A DNA stretch of 19,573 nt from 1-14-0-10-45-29 sp964532715. Lineage in GTDB: Archaea > Micrarchaeota > Micrarchaeia > Anstonellales > Anstonellaceae. Every line of letters starts with the position of its first letter. Position 1 is the stretch's first letter. Shown here piece after piece: positions 1 through 6,853 of this stretch. The notes under the pieces were generated by a model, which saw only the letters and a list, made by a program, of their open reading frames with translations, made no database searches and was not told where the DNA came from. The translations under genes and the position numbers were made by a program. The stretch lies in assembly GCA_964532715.1 (NCBI GenBank), contig CAZHIX010000021.1, forward strand, positions 1-19,573, read 5' to 3'.

Positions 1-1
1 A

Positions 2-580
2 ACCGTGTCTATGGTTCAATTAATAGATGGAATGACGTGGCGTTCATTCAAAAACGTTGGAGAATTTGCAGGAATAAGTTTTAGTGATCTAACTAATGGA
101 GAATATAAGCAAAAATTCATATCTGAAATAGCAAAAACTGGGGCAGACTTGTTAGCGCATGGTACTGGCGATGAAAATTCTGGAAATTTCATGATACTTA
201 GTGATGGTTCTCTTATTCGTATAGATTACGAACTGATTCTTCCAAATAAAAGTATGCAGTTTATGATGGCAAATCTTAGCTCTCTTAAAAAATATTTAGG
301 TTTTGATGTTTCCGAGCAAGATTTGGCAAGCATGAAAAAAATATTTATAACTCGTTGGAATCATATTCAAAACAAACTACTTACATCTGATAAAAGTTCA
401 TTAAAACCCGATATAAAACAAAAATTGGCGGAACATTATAATTATGGTTTATCAAACAATAGATTCAAAGACCATCAGTGTAAATCTATTGAACAGGCCA
501 ACGAATCAATTTTATTGTTTGAACTTAGATTAAAAATGTCTGCTCAAACAGCTTGGGATAAGTTTATAGCCGAACAATAA
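2..580 (+). CDS. Kinase-fold-like protein, 5'-partial
   Basis: The frame is open from base 2, so the gene probably begins before the window; the first in-window starts are GTG at 5 and ATG at 11. Counting from the GTG, residues 52-62 read HGTGDENSGNF, followed by IDYE at 73-76. This resembles the catalytic loop (Asp56, Asn61 five residues later) and metal-binding Asp (Asp74) of protein-kinase-like folds such as aminoglycoside/choline kinases, PI3/4-kinases, actin-fragmin kinase and HipA. Only the C-terminal lobe is visible, which fits an N-terminal lobe outside the window. The rest is helical with no further motif that I recognise. An unknown gene follows 16 bases downstream on the same strand. 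The fold assignment is inferred from the motif alone and the substrate cannot be predicted. Confidence 0.6.
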   Translation, partial: TVSMVQLIDGMTWRSFKNVGEFAGISFSDLTNGEYKQKFISEIAKTGADLLAHGTGDENSGNFMILSDGSLIRIDYELILPNKSMQFMMANLSSLKKYLGFDVSEQDLASMKKIFITRWNHIQNKLLTSDKSSLKPDIKQKLAEHYNYGLSNNRFKDHQCKSIEQANESILLFELRLKMSAQTAWDKFIAEQ

Positions 581-596
581 CCTATTATGTGATATT

Positions 597-1223
597 ATGG
601 CAAAGTTTATATCTCGTCAAGAAATCCATGAAACTTTAAGAAACAAGTTAGTGTTTGATGGTTTACCTCCACTCTCATCTTCTAAAATGAGAAAGACCTC
701 TAACAAGCTCAAACTATCCAAATATTTGTCTAGTTATGTAGATTTAGTTCCTGTAAATGGAACAATCACTAAAATTAGGCTTAATCTATCTAATGCACCA
801 AACTTGTTGGAAAGTGCTCAGCATCTTTGTTCTGCGTTGAATATGAACGAGGTCAATTTCAAAACCAATCGTTTTGTTGTTCGTGAAAGTAATCTTTTAC
901 AAATTCCATCTATTAATGTTTATTTGGTGCCTTTTTTTGTAGAAAACTTTTCAAAACAAATTAATGGTTCAGAATTGGCTCTCAAAAGTATATTCTATAA
1001 AAAACAAGTATCAAATGTATCTGCAAATGATTTTGCATTTGCAGTCTTCTTAGCGTGCGTTCTTGATCTTGGTATGGATGCGGTATATTGCGAATTTCAT
1101 GTAAAAGAATCTGTAAAACGTTTATCTAACGATGCACTTTATTCATCAAAAGTCCAGCAATCTCTATATCAAATACAATTTGATTTCATCCACGCTTTGT
1201 GGAATTCAAAACGTTCTATCTGA
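597..1223 (+). CDS. Hypothetical protein, 208 aa
   Basis: I do not recognise this protein. It starts at ATG 597, 16 bases after the stop of the kinase-like gene, so the two may be co-transcribed. The Shine-Dalgarno signal is weak (a TGTGAT-like stretch just upstream). The first 45 residues are basic (SRQEIHETLRNK, SSSKMRKTSNKLKLSKYL). Around residues 145-160 there is a short hydrophobic helix-like run (FAFAVFLACVLDLGMDAVY), too short and polar-flanked to call a membrane segment confidently. No zinc site, nucleotide-binding loop or signal peptide is visible. Codon use is AT-rich like its neighbours. It could be an accessory or mobile-element cargo gene, but nothing in the sequence shows that directly. 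Confidence 0.6.
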   Translation: MAKFISRQEIHETLRNKLVFDGLPPLSSSKMRKTSNKLKLSKYLSSYVDLVPVNGTITKIRLNLSNAPNLLESAQHLCSALNMNEVNFKTNRFVVRESNLLQIPSINVYLVPFFVENFSKQINGSELALKSIFYKKQVSNVSANDFAFAVFLACVLDLGMDAVYCEFHVKESVKRLSNDALYSSKVQQSLYQIQFDFIHALWNSKRSI

Positions 1224-1269
1224 TTACTTTTTAGTCATTTAACGAAATATTTTAGCTGTTTTTCCTACT

Positions 1270-1279
1270 ATTTATAAAT
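1270..1279 (+). promoter_or_regulatory. TATA box of the kbl-like gene
   Basis: TTTATAAATA is centred about 26 bases before position 1301. The transcript should therefore begin almost at the coding start, leaving either a leaderless GTG at 1301 or a very short leader before ATG 1310. Confidence 0.5.
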
Positions 1280-1309
1280 ATCTGCTCTCCCATAAGTGCG
1301 GTGAATGTT

Positions 1310-2503
1310 ATGCCCTCAATGGATGAAATATTAAAACCAGTTCTTGATGATATAAAACAAAAAGAACTTGATTGGAAAGTTTATGATTTACAATCAAATT
1401 CAGGTGCGCGTGCTACTGTAAAGGGAAAAGACTGTTTAATGCTTGGCACAAACAATTATTTAGGTCTTTCAAATCATCCAAAACTAAAACAAGCTGCAAT
1501 TGATGCAATAAATAAATATGGTGCAGGTTCAGGTTCAGTTAGGGCTATTGCCGGAACTATGGATTTGCATATGCAACTTGAAAAAACAATTGCAAAATTC
1601 AAACACACGCAAGATGCGATTTATTTTCAAACCGGTTTTGCAGCAAATGCAGGTGCAATTCCAGCAATTCTAACTGACAAAGATTTAGTTATCTCAGACG
1701 AGTTAAATCACGGTTCAATTATTGATGGGGTAAGACTCACAAAAGCAGAGCGCGCAATTTACAAACACAACGACACAAACGATTTAGCACAGCTTTTAGA
1801 AAAAGTAACAAAAGAGAAAAAATATCGTTTAATCTACATAATTACTGATGGAGTTTTCTCAATGGATGGAGATATCGCACCTTTAGATAAAATCGTGAAA
1901 CTAAAAGAGCAGTATGATAACGTTTTCATACATGTAGATGATGCACATGGGGATGGAGTATTGGGAGAACACGGTAGAGGTATCGTAAATCATTTCAAAG
2001 TTGAAGGTAAAGTTGAAGTTGAAATGGGAACATTTTCAAAAGCTTTCGGTGTTGTAGGAGGTCTTATTGCCTGTTCAAGCACACTAAAAGAATATCTGCA
2101 CAATAAGGCGCGAACTTATCTTTTGTCTGGTTCTGCTCCACCTGCAACTGTTGGTGCGTGTATCGCATCATTAAATCTTTTGGAAGAAGACGGTTCTCTT
2201 GTAGAAAAACTTTGGGAAAACACAAACTATTTCAAGCAAAAAATAAACTCGTTAGGTTTTGATACTGGTAATACTCAAACTCCAATCATACCTATAATGA
2301 TTGGTGATTCAGCAAAAGCAAAACAGTTCTCAAAACTGCTATTTGAGAAAGGAATTTTTGCACTTCCAATCGTTTTTCCAATGGTCGCTCAAGGAAAAGC
2401 AAGAATTCGCACACAAATTCGTGCAGATTTCACAAAAGAAGATTTAGATTTTGCAATTGAACAAATCAAATCCGTCGGTGAAGAACTTAATATCGTGAAA
2501 TAA
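1310..2503 (+). CDS. kbl: Alpha-oxoamine synthase, probable glycine C-acetyltransferase
   Basis: This is a PLP-dependent fold-type I enzyme of the alpha-oxoamine synthase family, which condenses an acyl-CoA with an amino acid and releases CO2. The closest family members are 2-amino-3-ketobutyrate CoA ligase and 8-amino-7-oxononanoate synthase. Visible motifs are NNYLGLSNHP, YGAGSGSVRAIAGT, SDELNHGSIIDG, the PLP-contacting HVDDAHG and the Schiff-base lysine in GTFSKAFG (Lys244 from ATG 1310). The length of 397 residues is normal. I prefer ATG 1310 because GGTGA lies 5 bases upstream; an in-frame GTG at 1301 is the alternative and could be a leaderless start. No threonine dehydrogenase or biotin gene is adjacent, so glycine/threonine metabolism is inferred from the family. 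Similarity is strong to bacterial Kbl proteins, which could reflect transfer. Confidence 0.9.
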   Translation: MPSMDEILKPVLDDIKQKELDWKVYDLQSNSGARATVKGKDCLMLGTNNYLGLSNHPKLKQAAIDAINKYGAGSGSVRAIAGTMDLHMQLEKTIAKFKHTQDAIYFQTGFAANAGAIPAILTDKDLVISDELNHGSIIDGVRLTKAERAIYKHNDTNDLAQLLEKVTKEKKYRLIYIITDGVFSMDGDIAPLDKIVKLKEQYDNVFIHVDDAHGDGVLGEHGRGIVNHFKVEGKVEVEMGTFSKAFGVVGGLIACSSTLKEYLHNKARTYLLSGSAPPATVGACIASLNLLEEDGSLVEKLWENTNYFKQKINSLGFDTGNTQTPIIPIMIGDSAKAKQFSKLLFEKGIFALPIVFPMVAQGKARIRTQIRADFTKEDLDFAIEQIKSVGEELNIVK

Positions 2504-2510
2504 TTTTGTG

Positions 2511-2556
2511 CATACTTTTGAAATTTATTTTTTTTGTTTTTTCTATTTTCTGCCAT
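2511..2556 (+). terminator. T-rich terminator after kbl
   Basis: Several runs of T (the longest at 2528-2535) begin within ten bases of the kbl stop codon. Archaeal RNA polymerase terminates at such U-rich stretches. In one frame the tract would encode a spuriously hydrophobic N-terminus for the next gene. Confidence 0.5.
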
Positions 2557-2601
2557 ATTAGTTTATATTCTTTATCTGCGTCCATTTGGCAGGCGATTTT
2601 A

Positions 2602-3132
2602 GTGTCAGGTGTAATTCCATTTCATCCTACAAATACTAGGCTAGACAATTCTGTCGGGCAAACCTCTCGTGATAATGTAAGATTGTTATTCATGAAAATG
2701 AATCCAATTGCAGAACGTTGTAATGGGGATCTAAAAAAATATGAACAACTCAAAGTAGTAAAAAAATTAGTTGCAAAAAACATGGATTCAGTTCTTGAAA
2801 TAATTAAGCACATGCCTCATTCTTGCGAGTTGAGAGTAGATTGGTTTTGTGCATGTGTGCGTTTCAAATCTTTTTTTCAGTGGCCAGATGAAAAATCGAT
2901 ATCTAAAGTTTCTGATATGATAAGCGTATATCCAGATCAAAACAATTCTGATGTGTTGTTAGTAAATTTTTGCTTGAATTCAATCTCCTATCTTCGTAAA
3001 TTAGAACTAATAATTTTGAATGATAACAATTTGTGCGATGTTCAAGCAGAGATTAAATCGTTGGATGCAATTCTTGCGAATACTGCACGTACAATCTCAA
3101 AAGATATTAACTATATCAAACGAATTGCCTAA
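2602..3132 (+). CDS. Hypothetical protein, about 176 aa
   Basis: I do not recognise this protein. The frame is open from just after the kbl stop, but its first 32 codons read through the T-rich terminator and begin with TTG, so I reject that start. GTG at 2602 has GGCGA at 2592-2596 as a Shine-Dalgarno-like site and a TATA box (TTTATATTC, 2562-2570) about 36 bases upstream. The product is cysteine-rich in the middle (HSCELRVDWFCACVRF, then NFCLNS) and helical towards the C-terminus. The cysteines do not form a clear CxxC zinc pair. It ends about 90 bases before the convergent purP operon. Its role is unknown and it may be lineage-restricted. Confidence 0.5.
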   Translation: MSGVIPFHPTNTRLDNSVGQTSRDNVRLLFMKMNPIAERCNGDLKKYEQLKVVKKLVAKNMDSVLEIIKHMPHSCELRVDWFCACVRFKSFFQWPDEKSISKVSDMISVYPDQNNSDVLLVNFCLNSISYLRKLELIILNDNNLCDVQAEIKSLDAILANTARTISKDINYIKRIA

Positions 3133-3224
3133 GCTAGCAAAATATTCTAAGCAAAATCTTCTTGGCAATCTATTAAGTGTCTGCATTCATCAGTTGTATT
3201 GTAAATCCAATGCAATGTAACTTT

Positions 3225-4277
3225 TTAGTAAACTATTTTATCAAGCATTTTTTTCTTACATGCGTCTTGTATCTCCATAGCAATTCTTGTAGCTGTGCTC
3301 ATTGGTTTATCATGTGCATAAAGTGAATAAAATGATCCGTCCGGGTATAAATTTGTACCTGCAACTATTCTTGCAGATATCTCAAATGCACAAAATTGCA
3401 TGTTTTCATCCACTATAAGCTCAATACAAAATGGTCCGGGCATTCCCCCAAACAGTTCATCGGATGCCTCAACAACATTTTTCCCCATATCCAAAACATC
3501 ACTAAGCAATGATTCTCGCATTACAACTGGTTCATTGCCAACCACTGTAAATGAGGGTTTTATCGGAACTCCTGCCATCATAGTTCTATATCCTTCATCT
3601 ACGTTTGATTCTACTCTTCTGTCCATAGACATAAGTTCAAGTGATCCTTGTGATACTCTAAATCCATCTGTGCGAATTGGAGAATAAAAGTAGTGCGGAT
3701 AAATTCTTATTCCTGTCATATATTCCTGAATCATTACTTCTTTTGCGTCTTTGAATTTCTCATGAAATTCTTCTGATGAATGAACTATCGCATATCCTCG
3801 TCCGCCTTTTGCGCCTGCATGTTTCACTACACATGCTCTATCAATTTTTTCTGGATCAAAAACCATGGGGACTTTAAGTCCTGCCTTTTTCATCCATTTG
3901 TACATTTTACGTCTATCTCGTTCAAATGCAAGTGAATTTCTATTTCCAAATATCGGAATTGCAAAATCATCAAGTTTTTTTGAAAAATATTCCACAAACG
4001 ACCCATGTGGTATAATTATTGCATTTTTTTGCACAAGCTCATCAACTGGCATTTGATTCGGAGAACTAATATCAATTATCTCGTCTGGTTTTGAATGTTT
4101 AAATGCATCATATATTTTTTTCTGTGCAGGATTTGTGCACAATCCTATTGTGTGCAATCCTGCTTTTTTTGCACCATAAAAAATCTGCAATGATGTATGA
4201 GAGCAAAGAGTAGCTATGCAAATTTCATCTTTGTCGTAACCCTTAATCACAGAATTAATCTCTTCTTTTGAAATCAT
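3225..4277 (-). CDS. purP: FAICAR synthetase PurP (ATP-grasp)
   Basis: PurP is the archaeal ATP- and formate-dependent enzyme that converts AICAR to FAICAR, the penultimate step of IMP synthesis. At 350 residues it matches the family. Visible features are SHTSL (26-30), PHGSF (90-94), FGNR (110-113), the glycine-rich ATP-grasp loop AGAKGGRGY (154-162) and the metal-binding segment FEISAR near residue 300. All canonical parts are present, so this is probably the active enzyme. The start ATG is preceded by GGTGAT with a 3-base spacer and lies 12 bases after the stop of the upstream paralogue, so the pair is one operon. The IMP cyclohydrolase needed next is not in the window. Confidence 0.9.
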   Translation of the reverse strand: MISKEEINSVIKGYDKDEICIATLCSHTSLQIFYGAKKAGLHTIGLCTNPAQKKIYDAFKHSKPDEIIDISSPNQMPVDELVQKNAIIIPHGSFVEYFSKKLDDFAIPIFGNRNSLAFERDRRKMYKWMKKAGLKVPMVFDPEKIDRACVVKHAGAKGGRGYAIVHSSEEFHEKFKDAKEVMIQEYMTGIRIYPHYFYSPIRTDGFRVSQGSLELMSMDRRVESNVDEGYRTMMAGVPIKPSFTVVGNEPVVMRESLLSDVLDMGKNVVEASDELFGGMPGPFCIELIVDENMQFCAFEISARIVAGTNLYPDGSFYSLYAHDKPMSTATRIAMEIQDACKKKMLDKIVY

Positions 4278-4289
4278 TTAATCACCAAT

Positions 4290-5423
4290 TTATGTTACAC
4301 ACTTTTCAAGCTCACCGAGTTTTATTGCCTGTTTTAATTCATATGCAATTCTGTTTCCAACCGACACTGATTTTGAGAACATATACTGTGTATATGGAGT
4401 AAATCTTGTTCCCGGTGAACCTGGAACTCTAAACGAAACATCAAATATAGATATCTCCTCACTTTTTTCTGTTGCTTCAAGCGCACCCTGAAGTGCAAAC
4501 GGACCAATTATCCCATCTGGATAATGTTGTTTTACTCCATTTACAAATTTTTCTCCAATTTCATAAACTTGTTCAAGAAGAGATTCACGTATAGTGCATG
4601 CAATATGTCCAGCCTCAATATTTTTCACCTTTATTCCATCCGGTATTGCAAGCTGGTCTCTTGCAGGTAATCTAAGCCATCCATCTAAATTAACCTGCCT
4701 TCTTGTGTCTATACCTAAAAGCTCAAGTTCTCCAGTCAATGGAGATTGAAAATAGTTAAAATTAAATTGTGCTCCAATTATAAATTCTTCAATAAGTGCA
4801 GATTTTAGGTTTTGTGCACTTACAGTCCCATCTAGAATCATCCTCTCTGATCGTTCATAGTATTCTTGTGGTGTTGATGCAAAAAAGAATGCTCGTTCCC
4901 ATGGACGTTTTGTCTCTGATGCTTTTATTATGCATAATGTGTCAATATCTTCTGGAGATTTTTTGATTTTTGGTATTCTTATTTTTGACTGTTCAAGTAA
5001 AAATTGTTGATTTTTTGGGCTGTTTCTCTCCTCTGCGCGCAAAAGCCATCTATTTGCAAACATCGGAACTTCAAAATTATTCTCAATTTGATCGTATCCT
5101 ACATATACACAAAACGAGCGATGGGGTATAAATATAGAATTTTTTTCGTTTAATTTTTTTACATTTTCTTCTTGTGTGATTTGTGAAAATTTATCTAAAA
5201 CTATAGTCTTATCTACACAACCGCAGTGTCCAATTTTCGTGTTTCTATATTTGTAATATTTGTCATAAACGACCTCACGTCCTTTTTGACAAACAACAAG
5301 ATTTTTCATCGCGTGATCTTTTGCGCCTTGACATATATCAAGTGCACTATGTGAACCAAGCGTGCATATCGTCGCTTGTTCATATTCTCTGGCTTTTTCG
5401 CCTATTAATTCTTGCATTCCCAT
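4290..5423 (-). CDS. Divergent PurP paralogue (PurP2-like)
   Basis: This is a second PurP-family ATP-grasp protein of 377 residues, first in a two-gene operon with the canonical purP. It keeps GSHSALDI (23-30), VGYDQIENNFEVPMFANR and the family architecture. Key positions differ: PHGS is PHRS (100-103), the glycine-rich loop AGAKGGRGY is replaced by ASETKRPWERAFF (168-180), and the metal-site FEISARxxGGTN region becomes FDVSFRVPGSPGTRF. Some archaea are known to carry two PurP paralogues, with the role of the second unresolved. It may bind a different substrate or act as a partner subunit; calling it FAICAR synthetase would be unsafe. ATG 5423 is about 26 bases from a TATA box, suggesting a leaderless transcript; ATG 5417 is an alternative. 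Confidence 0.85.
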   Translation of the reverse strand: MGMQELIGEKAREYEQATICTLGSHSALDICQGAKDHAMKNLVVCQKGREVVYDKYYKYRNTKIGHCGCVDKTIVLDKFSQITQEENVKKLNEKNSIFIPHRSFCVYVGYDQIENNFEVPMFANRWLLRAEERNSPKNQQFLLEQSKIRIPKIKKSPEDIDTLCIIKASETKRPWERAFFFASTPQEYYERSERMILDGTVSAQNLKSALIEEFIIGAQFNFNYFQSPLTGELELLGIDTRRQVNLDGWLRLPARDQLAIPDGIKVKNIEAGHIACTIRESLLEQVYEIGEKFVNGVKQHYPDGIIGPFALQGALEATEKSEEISIFDVSFRVPGSPGTRFTPYTQYMFSKSVSVGNRIAYELKQAIKLGELEKCVT

Positions 5424-5443
5424 ACCTATATATAAAGAACGAA

Positions 5444-5453
5444 GTATTTAAGC
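5444..5453 (-). promoter_or_regulatory. TATA box of the purP2-purP operon
   Basis: Read on the minus strand, GCTTAAATAC is centred about 26 bases before ATG 5423, the right distance for a leaderless mRNA. A second AT-rich stretch (TTTATATATA, roughly 5428-5437) lies too close to the start to act as its TATA box. Confidence 0.45.
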
Positions 5454-5613
5454 AATTTGCTCAAAGCTTGCTTTTGTTTGACAACAAGCGTCGAGTTTCT
5501 GTTCAAAGTGTATGTATTTAACTAAATCACGTGTTTGTCTGACGCTCATACCTGCTTTGACTCTAATTTCAATTAGACGTTCGCGTATTTGCCTTTTTTA
5601 AATTCTTTTGCAT
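5448..5613 (-). pseudogene. Possible broken small HTH gene
   Basis: On the minus strand, ATG 5613 opens a frame beginning MQKNLKKANT. After a one-base shift near 5580 the neighbouring frame continues as RERLIEIRVKAGMSVRQTRD and runs to a TAA at 5448-5450. The joined reading of roughly 55 residues resembles the start of a helix-turn-helix domain (the pattern RxxLIEIRxxAGMSVRQ). Only the 33-codon part from ATG 5549 is an intact ORF. The TAA lies inside the TATA box of the purP operon. This could be a decayed gene fragment, a sequencing frameshift or chance coding-like sequence. Confidence 0.25.
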
Positions 5614-5658
5614 CAAAGATTAAGTACTTACATGCGAGTCTGCGTGTTATATGCTAAA

Positions 5659-5762
5659 AGCCCCATGGTCTAGCGGCAAGGACGTCAGCCTTTGGTAATG
5701 TGTTCGTGCATTGTGCACATTAAAGAAAGCTGAAAACAGCGGTTCGAATCCGCTTGGGGCTA
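5659..5762 (+). tRNA. tRNA-Gln (UUG) with intron
   Basis: The acceptor stem AGCCCCA (5659-5665) pairs perfectly with TGGGGCT (5755-5761), and A5762 is the discriminator. The D arm is at 5668-5683 with GG in its loop. The anticodon stem TCAGC (5685-5689) pairs with GCTGA (5729-5733). The loop begins C-T followed by anticodon TTG at 5692-5694, giving glutamine. The T arm AGCGG-TTCGAAT-CCGCT is at 5738-5754. CCA is not encoded. The 3' end overlaps the stop codon of the convergent zinc-ribbon gene by three bases. Confidence 0.93.
5696..5727 (+). other. tRNA intron with BHB splice motif
   Basis: The 32-nt intron sits at the canonical 37/38 position. The splice region forms a textbook bulge-helix-bulge. 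Below the anticodon stem, CTTT (5690-5693) pairs with AAAG (5722-5725). GGT and AAA form the two three-base bulges. AATGTG (5697-5702) pairs with CACATT (5716-5721). Cutting after the second base of each bulge gives GG|T and AA|A, the standard archaeal splicing endonuclease sites. The intron is too short to encode a homing endonuclease. Confidence 0.9.
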
Positions 5763-6146
5763 TTTCTTCTTTTCAACAAATTTCTTCCCGCATTTTATGC
5801 ATCTTTTTGAGTGTGGACTGTTTTGTGCTCCACAAATACTACAAATCGTTTTAATTGCAATTGAGCGCAAATGTCCTTCACTTTTTGCGCGTGTCATAAG
5901 AGATTTTGGAATTTGTAATTCATGTTCCTGTTCATTTTCTATTTCTTGCGGTGCATTATTTGTATTATCATTCATACCTGTCGCGTTTGAAAATGGTTCA
6001 ATATCCATTTTCTGCCCTTTTTTAATCTCTTTAGCTGGAAAAACATAACCGCATTTGCCACATCTTTTCTGACTTGACAAATTTTTTGCCCCACATCTTG
6101 GGCATATAATTACGTTTTCGGTATCTCGTTTTTTCATCTGTTGCAT
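5760..6146 (-). CDS. Double zinc-ribbon protein
   Basis: The protein is small (128 residues) with two zinc ribbons of identical spacing, C-x2-C-x10-C-x2-C, at Cys15/18/29/32 and Cys102/105/116/119. They are joined by a roughly 65-residue linker rich in Asn, Gln and Glu. Basic residues flank both ribbons, and the C-terminus is KKFVEKKK. Such paired zinc ribbons occur in archaeal transcription and translation-associated proteins, but no specific family is evident, so nucleic-acid or protein binding is only an inference. It diverges from the NAC gene across 53 bases and may share regulatory sequence with it. ATG 6146 was chosen because a TATA-like element lies about 27 bases upstream; ATG 6137 is possible. 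The TAG stop overlaps the tRNA 3' end. Confidence 0.8.
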   Translation of the reverse strand: MQQMKKRDTENVIICPRCGAKNLSSQKRCGKCGYVFPAKEIKKGQKMDIEPFSNATGMNDNTNNAPQEIENEQEHELQIPKSLMTRAKSEGHLRSIAIKTICSICGAQNSPHSKRCIKCGKKFVEKKK

Positions 6147-6168
6147 ATGTATTTTTATGTCTGCTTTT

Positions 6169-6178
6169 ACTTATAACT
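6169..6178. promoter_or_regulatory. TATA-like element between divergent genes
   Basis: ACTTATAACT is nearly palindromic and lies 27-28 bases from both divergent start codons (6146 and 6200). It could serve the zinc-ribbon gene as a leaderless promoter. For NAC, which has a Shine-Dalgarno site at 6189-6194, the more upstream TTTTTATG at 6151-6158 is an alternative. Confidence 0.35.
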
Positions 6179-6199
6179 GTTGATATAAGGTGATTTTAG

Positions 6200-6556
6200 A
6201 TGATGCCCGGACTCGGTGGAATGGATCCAAAACACATGGCAAAACTCATGCAACAAATGGGGATAAAAACAGACGAGATAACCGCTACTCGTGTTATTAT
6301 AGAAAAAGATGGTGCGAATATAGTAATAGAAAATCCACAAATCACAAAAATTTCAATGAAAGGAGAGTCAACATATCAAATCTCTGGAAAAGAAAATATT
6401 CAAATGCAAACTAGTCAAGAAGATATAAATTTAGTCATGCAATCTTGTGGTGCAAGTGAGACTGAGGCAAAAGAAGCACTCAAATCCTGCAATGGAGATA
6501 TTGCAGAAGCAATACTGACACTTCAGAAAAAAAATCAAAGCGAAAAAAACGAGTAA
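6200..6556 (+). CDS. nac: Nascent polypeptide-associated complex protein
   Basis: This is the archaeal homologue of eukaryotic alpha-NAC, which homodimerises and binds nascent chains near the ribosome exit tunnel. The 118 residues begin with the characteristic MMPGLGGMDPKHMAKLMQQMG. A beta-rich NAC domain follows (about 25-75: TRVIIEKDGANIVIENPQI, then STYQISGK). The protein ends in a UBA domain (about 78-115: EDINLVMQSCGASETEAKEA, then GDIAEAILTL). Length and architecture are normal. GGTGAT at 6189-6194 supports ATG 6200, with ATG 6203 also reachable. Downstream is the GC-rich RNA candidate. Confidence 0.95.
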   Translation: MMPGLGGMDPKHMAKLMQQMGIKTDEITATRVIIEKDGANIVIENPQITKISMKGESTYQISGKENIQMQTSQEDINLVMQSCGASETEAKEALKSCNGDIAEAILTLQKKNQSEKNE

Positions 6557-6609
6557 TCTTGTTACAAAACAAAACACGTTGTTATCTATAAAGCTACAAA
6601 ATGTGTATG

Positions 6610-6624
6610 CTTATTTAAATATTG
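6610..6624 (+). promoter_or_regulatory. TATA box for the GC-rich RNA candidate
   Basis: CTTATTTAAATATTG is centred near 6617, about 25 bases before the abrupt start of the GC-rich block at 6641. No coding sequence follows for over 200 bases, so an RNA promoter is the simplest reading. Confidence 0.4.
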
Positions 6625-6639
6625 ATTTTCATCTGTTTA

Positions 6640-6746
6640 GTCCCTCTTAATAGGGGGGTGTGGGAGGTTGGAGATGGAGCCTTTGGGTGTACCATCCCTA
6701 TCTCTTCTTATGTATCAATTGCATTTGCGTCTGTGTTTTTTGTTTT
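6640..6746 (+). ncRNA. Candidate structured ncRNA (GC-rich block)
   Basis: In an otherwise AT-rich intergenic stretch of about 300 bases, 6641-6700 is strikingly G- and C-rich. CCCT (6642-6645) can pair with AGGG (6652-6655) as a small hairpin. GGGAGGT (6662-6668) can pair with ACC-A-TCCC (6691-6698) with one bulged A. A TATA box lies the right distance upstream and a T-run (6735-6740, then TTTT) lies downstream, giving a transcript of roughly 100 bases. GC-rich islands in AT-rich archaeal genomes are a known signature of RNA genes. It does not match tRNA, 5S, SRP or RNase P features that I can see, and no clear H/ACA end is visible. Its identity is unknown. Confidence 0.45.
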
Positions 6747-6853
6747 AGATGCCAATTACATATCTAACGAATTTTGAACTTGTAAATAGTGTTCATCAAA
6801 TTCAACTTTTGTAATATTTTATATTTATATATCTCATTAGTGTGGCATATGTG

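Noticed and set aside
2506..2601. N-terminal hydrophobic extension (possible signal peptide) of the orphan gene at 2602
   Set aside because: It starts with TTG two bases after the kbl stop and its hydrophobic residues come from a T-rich terminator tract; a TATA box and GGCGA support a start at 2602.
3020..3220. 66-residue frame overlapping the end of the orphan gene
   Set aside because: It overlaps the longer frame, has no promoter or Shine-Dalgarno site, and its composition looks non-coding.
6640..6710. Split or degenerate tRNA
   Set aside because: No T-arm TTCGAAT or acceptor pairing is present on either strand, despite GC-rich segments like those flanking split tRNAs.
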